64,000 nt of DNA, taken from NCBI GenBank assembly GCA_029876055.1, contig CM056879.1, positions 2,170,001-2,234,000 of the forward strand, given 5' to 3'. Positions 62,459-64,000 of the stretch are shown here, one piece after another (the first letter of the stretch is position 1; the number at the start of each line of letters is the position of its first letter). The translations under genes were made by a program, and so were the position numbers. The DNA comes from Madurella fahalii (taxonomy: Eukaryota; Ascomycota; Sordariomycetes; Sordariales). The notes below the pieces were generated by a model. The model was not told where the DNA came from. It made no database searches and saw only the letters and a program-made list of their open reading frames with translations.

Positions 62459-64000
62459 CTTGTGGGAAGTCGCGCAACCCTAGCAGCGAACAATCCAACC
62501 TCGTGTAGCTGCTCACAGTCACCTGTCCCAGGACTGAACGAGAGAACGGTGCGGTGAGGGAAGGATGTGCGCCGGGTGAAGCACACCGGGTACGCTATAA
62601 TATATCCAGCTCTCTGGATATGCAAGGGACGGTGCTCCACTTACAGGCGACCTGCCATTAAAGAGGAGACATTGACCAGTCGTGATGGGTAAATAAATTA
62701 ACCATGAACGATTCCATCACTGCCATGTCGTATCGGGCCCTCCGGAGGGTGCACCGCCATGCCGTCTCCAACCCGTCAGTTAGTCAGTTGGAGGGGATCC
62801 CCAATAGCCAAGAATTGGAGTAACGAGCCCCAAGGCGGATGGCGGCCGGGCTCACGGGTAAAAAGGACGCCGCGCGAAGATATGATTGGGGCTGCTTGAC
62901 GGATGCCCTGCCCTTAGCCAGGCCTTGATTGTCGGAAACCGTAATCTTGGCGGAGAAATCGGGCCCGACTTTCCTGTGTTGAGCTGATCACGCTCGCCAG
63001 GCCCTTCTCGAAGGCCGTCCCCGCCGCCCGGTGTTAAGGGTAAGGGGCAGGGTATCTTCTGGTTCCTGGTGGGACGGGATGCGGAGCCGTAGTCTTCAGC
63101 TCGCCTGCCTGTCAATCTCTCTCTCTCGTCCATTGGCAGGTTGCTCCATCACACCCAGGACCACGACCGCGTTGATATTAATTGACATTGAGCAGCGCGC
63201 AGGAACGAGATTAAACAGCGGATATAGCCACGAGCTCGAATTGGAGAAGCGACGGCAGGCCCCAAGCTGGTAACGATGCGGGGGAAGCGGAGCGAGGTGC
63301 GATTGCAGAGCGACATTGGGAGTTTAGCCGGGGGAAGAGATCCACATCATCATCGCGTCACGGCCCGTCGTGCTTAACAACCATCCCGCCGGCGCCACTC
63401 ACTTCGTTCCCCGACACACAGCACATTGCCATTAAACTTAGCTATATATAGTAAAATGGGTTGGGGTACCAGACTACGAGAGTGGTGCAGAAACACGCAC
63501 ATCTACACCCACACAGCCATAAATACGGCGGAGGACAAAGACAACCAACGCCAGACGGAGAAGGCCAAAGGAAGAGTGGTGGATAACAGAACCGCCCGAC
63601 AAGTGCTGTTGACTCTGAAAACTTAAGTAAGATAACGCTACTCTGGATGGGTACAGTATCTACATGTAACGACCGGAGGGATGAACCTGCTGTTCAGCCT
63701 GCCAACTAGTGGCAGCTTCCGTCTACTCCGCCGATTTCGTTCCTTCATCAAGTTAAACGCGTTGCGGCACTCGGGCTGAGAAGAACACCAAGGTAGGTAG
63801 GCAGAGAGATTAACACATGTCATGATAACAAACAAGACCTCAGAGATACCACGTGCAGTTACGCACGTGTATGGACCAAAACTAAGGCATTCGAATACCC
63901 CACCTCTGAGTAAATATATTAAGTGAGTGGTAACGTCTAACGGCTAGGGTTCCTGAACGCCAACAATAAGTGGTTCTTCTGATTTTTGATGACCCCAAAA
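62459..64000. promoter_or_regulatory. GH115 promoter region and right flank
   Basis: No gene is supported. GGCTAA (minus strand), the core of the fungal xylanase-activator site (XlnR/XYR1 family), occurs at 62914-62919 and 63324-63329. A TATA-like stretch lies at about 62595-62606. The tandem string AGGTAGGTAGGCA is at 63791-63803. The 66-codon frame at 63426-63626 is probably chance. Confidence 0.5.

Overview
The window is nuclear DNA from a filamentous ascomycete, most likely a sordariomycete and possibly Sordariales/Chaetomiaceae. The evidence is short spliceosomal introns (49-90 nt, one of 185 nt) with CTAAC/CTGAC branch sites, strong G/C preference at third codon positions, one-gene transcription units on both strands, and typical Pezizomycotina families (2EXR, DUF4360, fungal MFS sugar porter, GH115). 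Species is inferred from style only. No CRISPR array, tRNA, rRNA or intact transposon was found. Exon structures below were worked out by hand from splice consensus, frame continuity and family conservation.

Layout. 1-2.5 kb: no intact gene, a possible zinc-finger relic at the edge, and the 3' flank of dhh1. 2.5-4.3 kb (-): DHH1 helicase, divergent from a mitochondrial J-protein (5.1-5.9, +). 7.6-8.8 (+): 2EXR protein. 9.4-11.8 (+): coiled-coil protein. 14.1-15.8 (+): unknown acidic protein. 15.8-18.5: gene-poor, with a decayed NACHT/hydrolase (NLR-like) relic and an AT-rich, poly-C stretch. 18.5-20.1 (-): unknown coiled-coil protein. 21.2-22.9 (+): membrane alpha/beta hydrolase, convergent (36 nt between stops) with a small cupin (22.9-23.5, -). 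24.3-26.4 (+): F-box protein. 26.9-29.1 (-): mitochondrial sulfite oxidase. 30.1-34.9 (-): very large zinc-finger protein. 35.6-37.6 (-): MFS sugar transporter.

37.6-43.7 kb is a 6-kb gene desert in front of a Myb/SANT regulator (43.7-44.8, +). Then come COX10 (46.4-48.0, -), a six-exon divergent transaldolase-family gene with a GC-AG intron (49.2-50.7, +), kinesin-8 (52.7-56.2, -), a secreted DUF4360 protein (56.9-57.5, -), an unknown protein with a possible frame break (58.0-58.7, +) and a secreted GH115 xylan alpha-glucuronidase (59.1-62.5, -), followed by its promoter region to the window end.

Most genes are unrelated housekeeping or regulatory genes; I see no biosynthetic cluster. Loose functional links are mitochondria (J-protein, sulfite oxidase, COX10) and plant-biomass use (sugar porter, GH115). 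The most interesting items are the divergent transaldolase paralogue with its GC-AG intron, a perfect 15-bp hairpin at 48.57 kb, the NLR relic, the unresolved 3' end of the zinc-finger gene, the gene desert with an ATG-poor leader before the Myb regulator, and the frame break at 58.71 kb.
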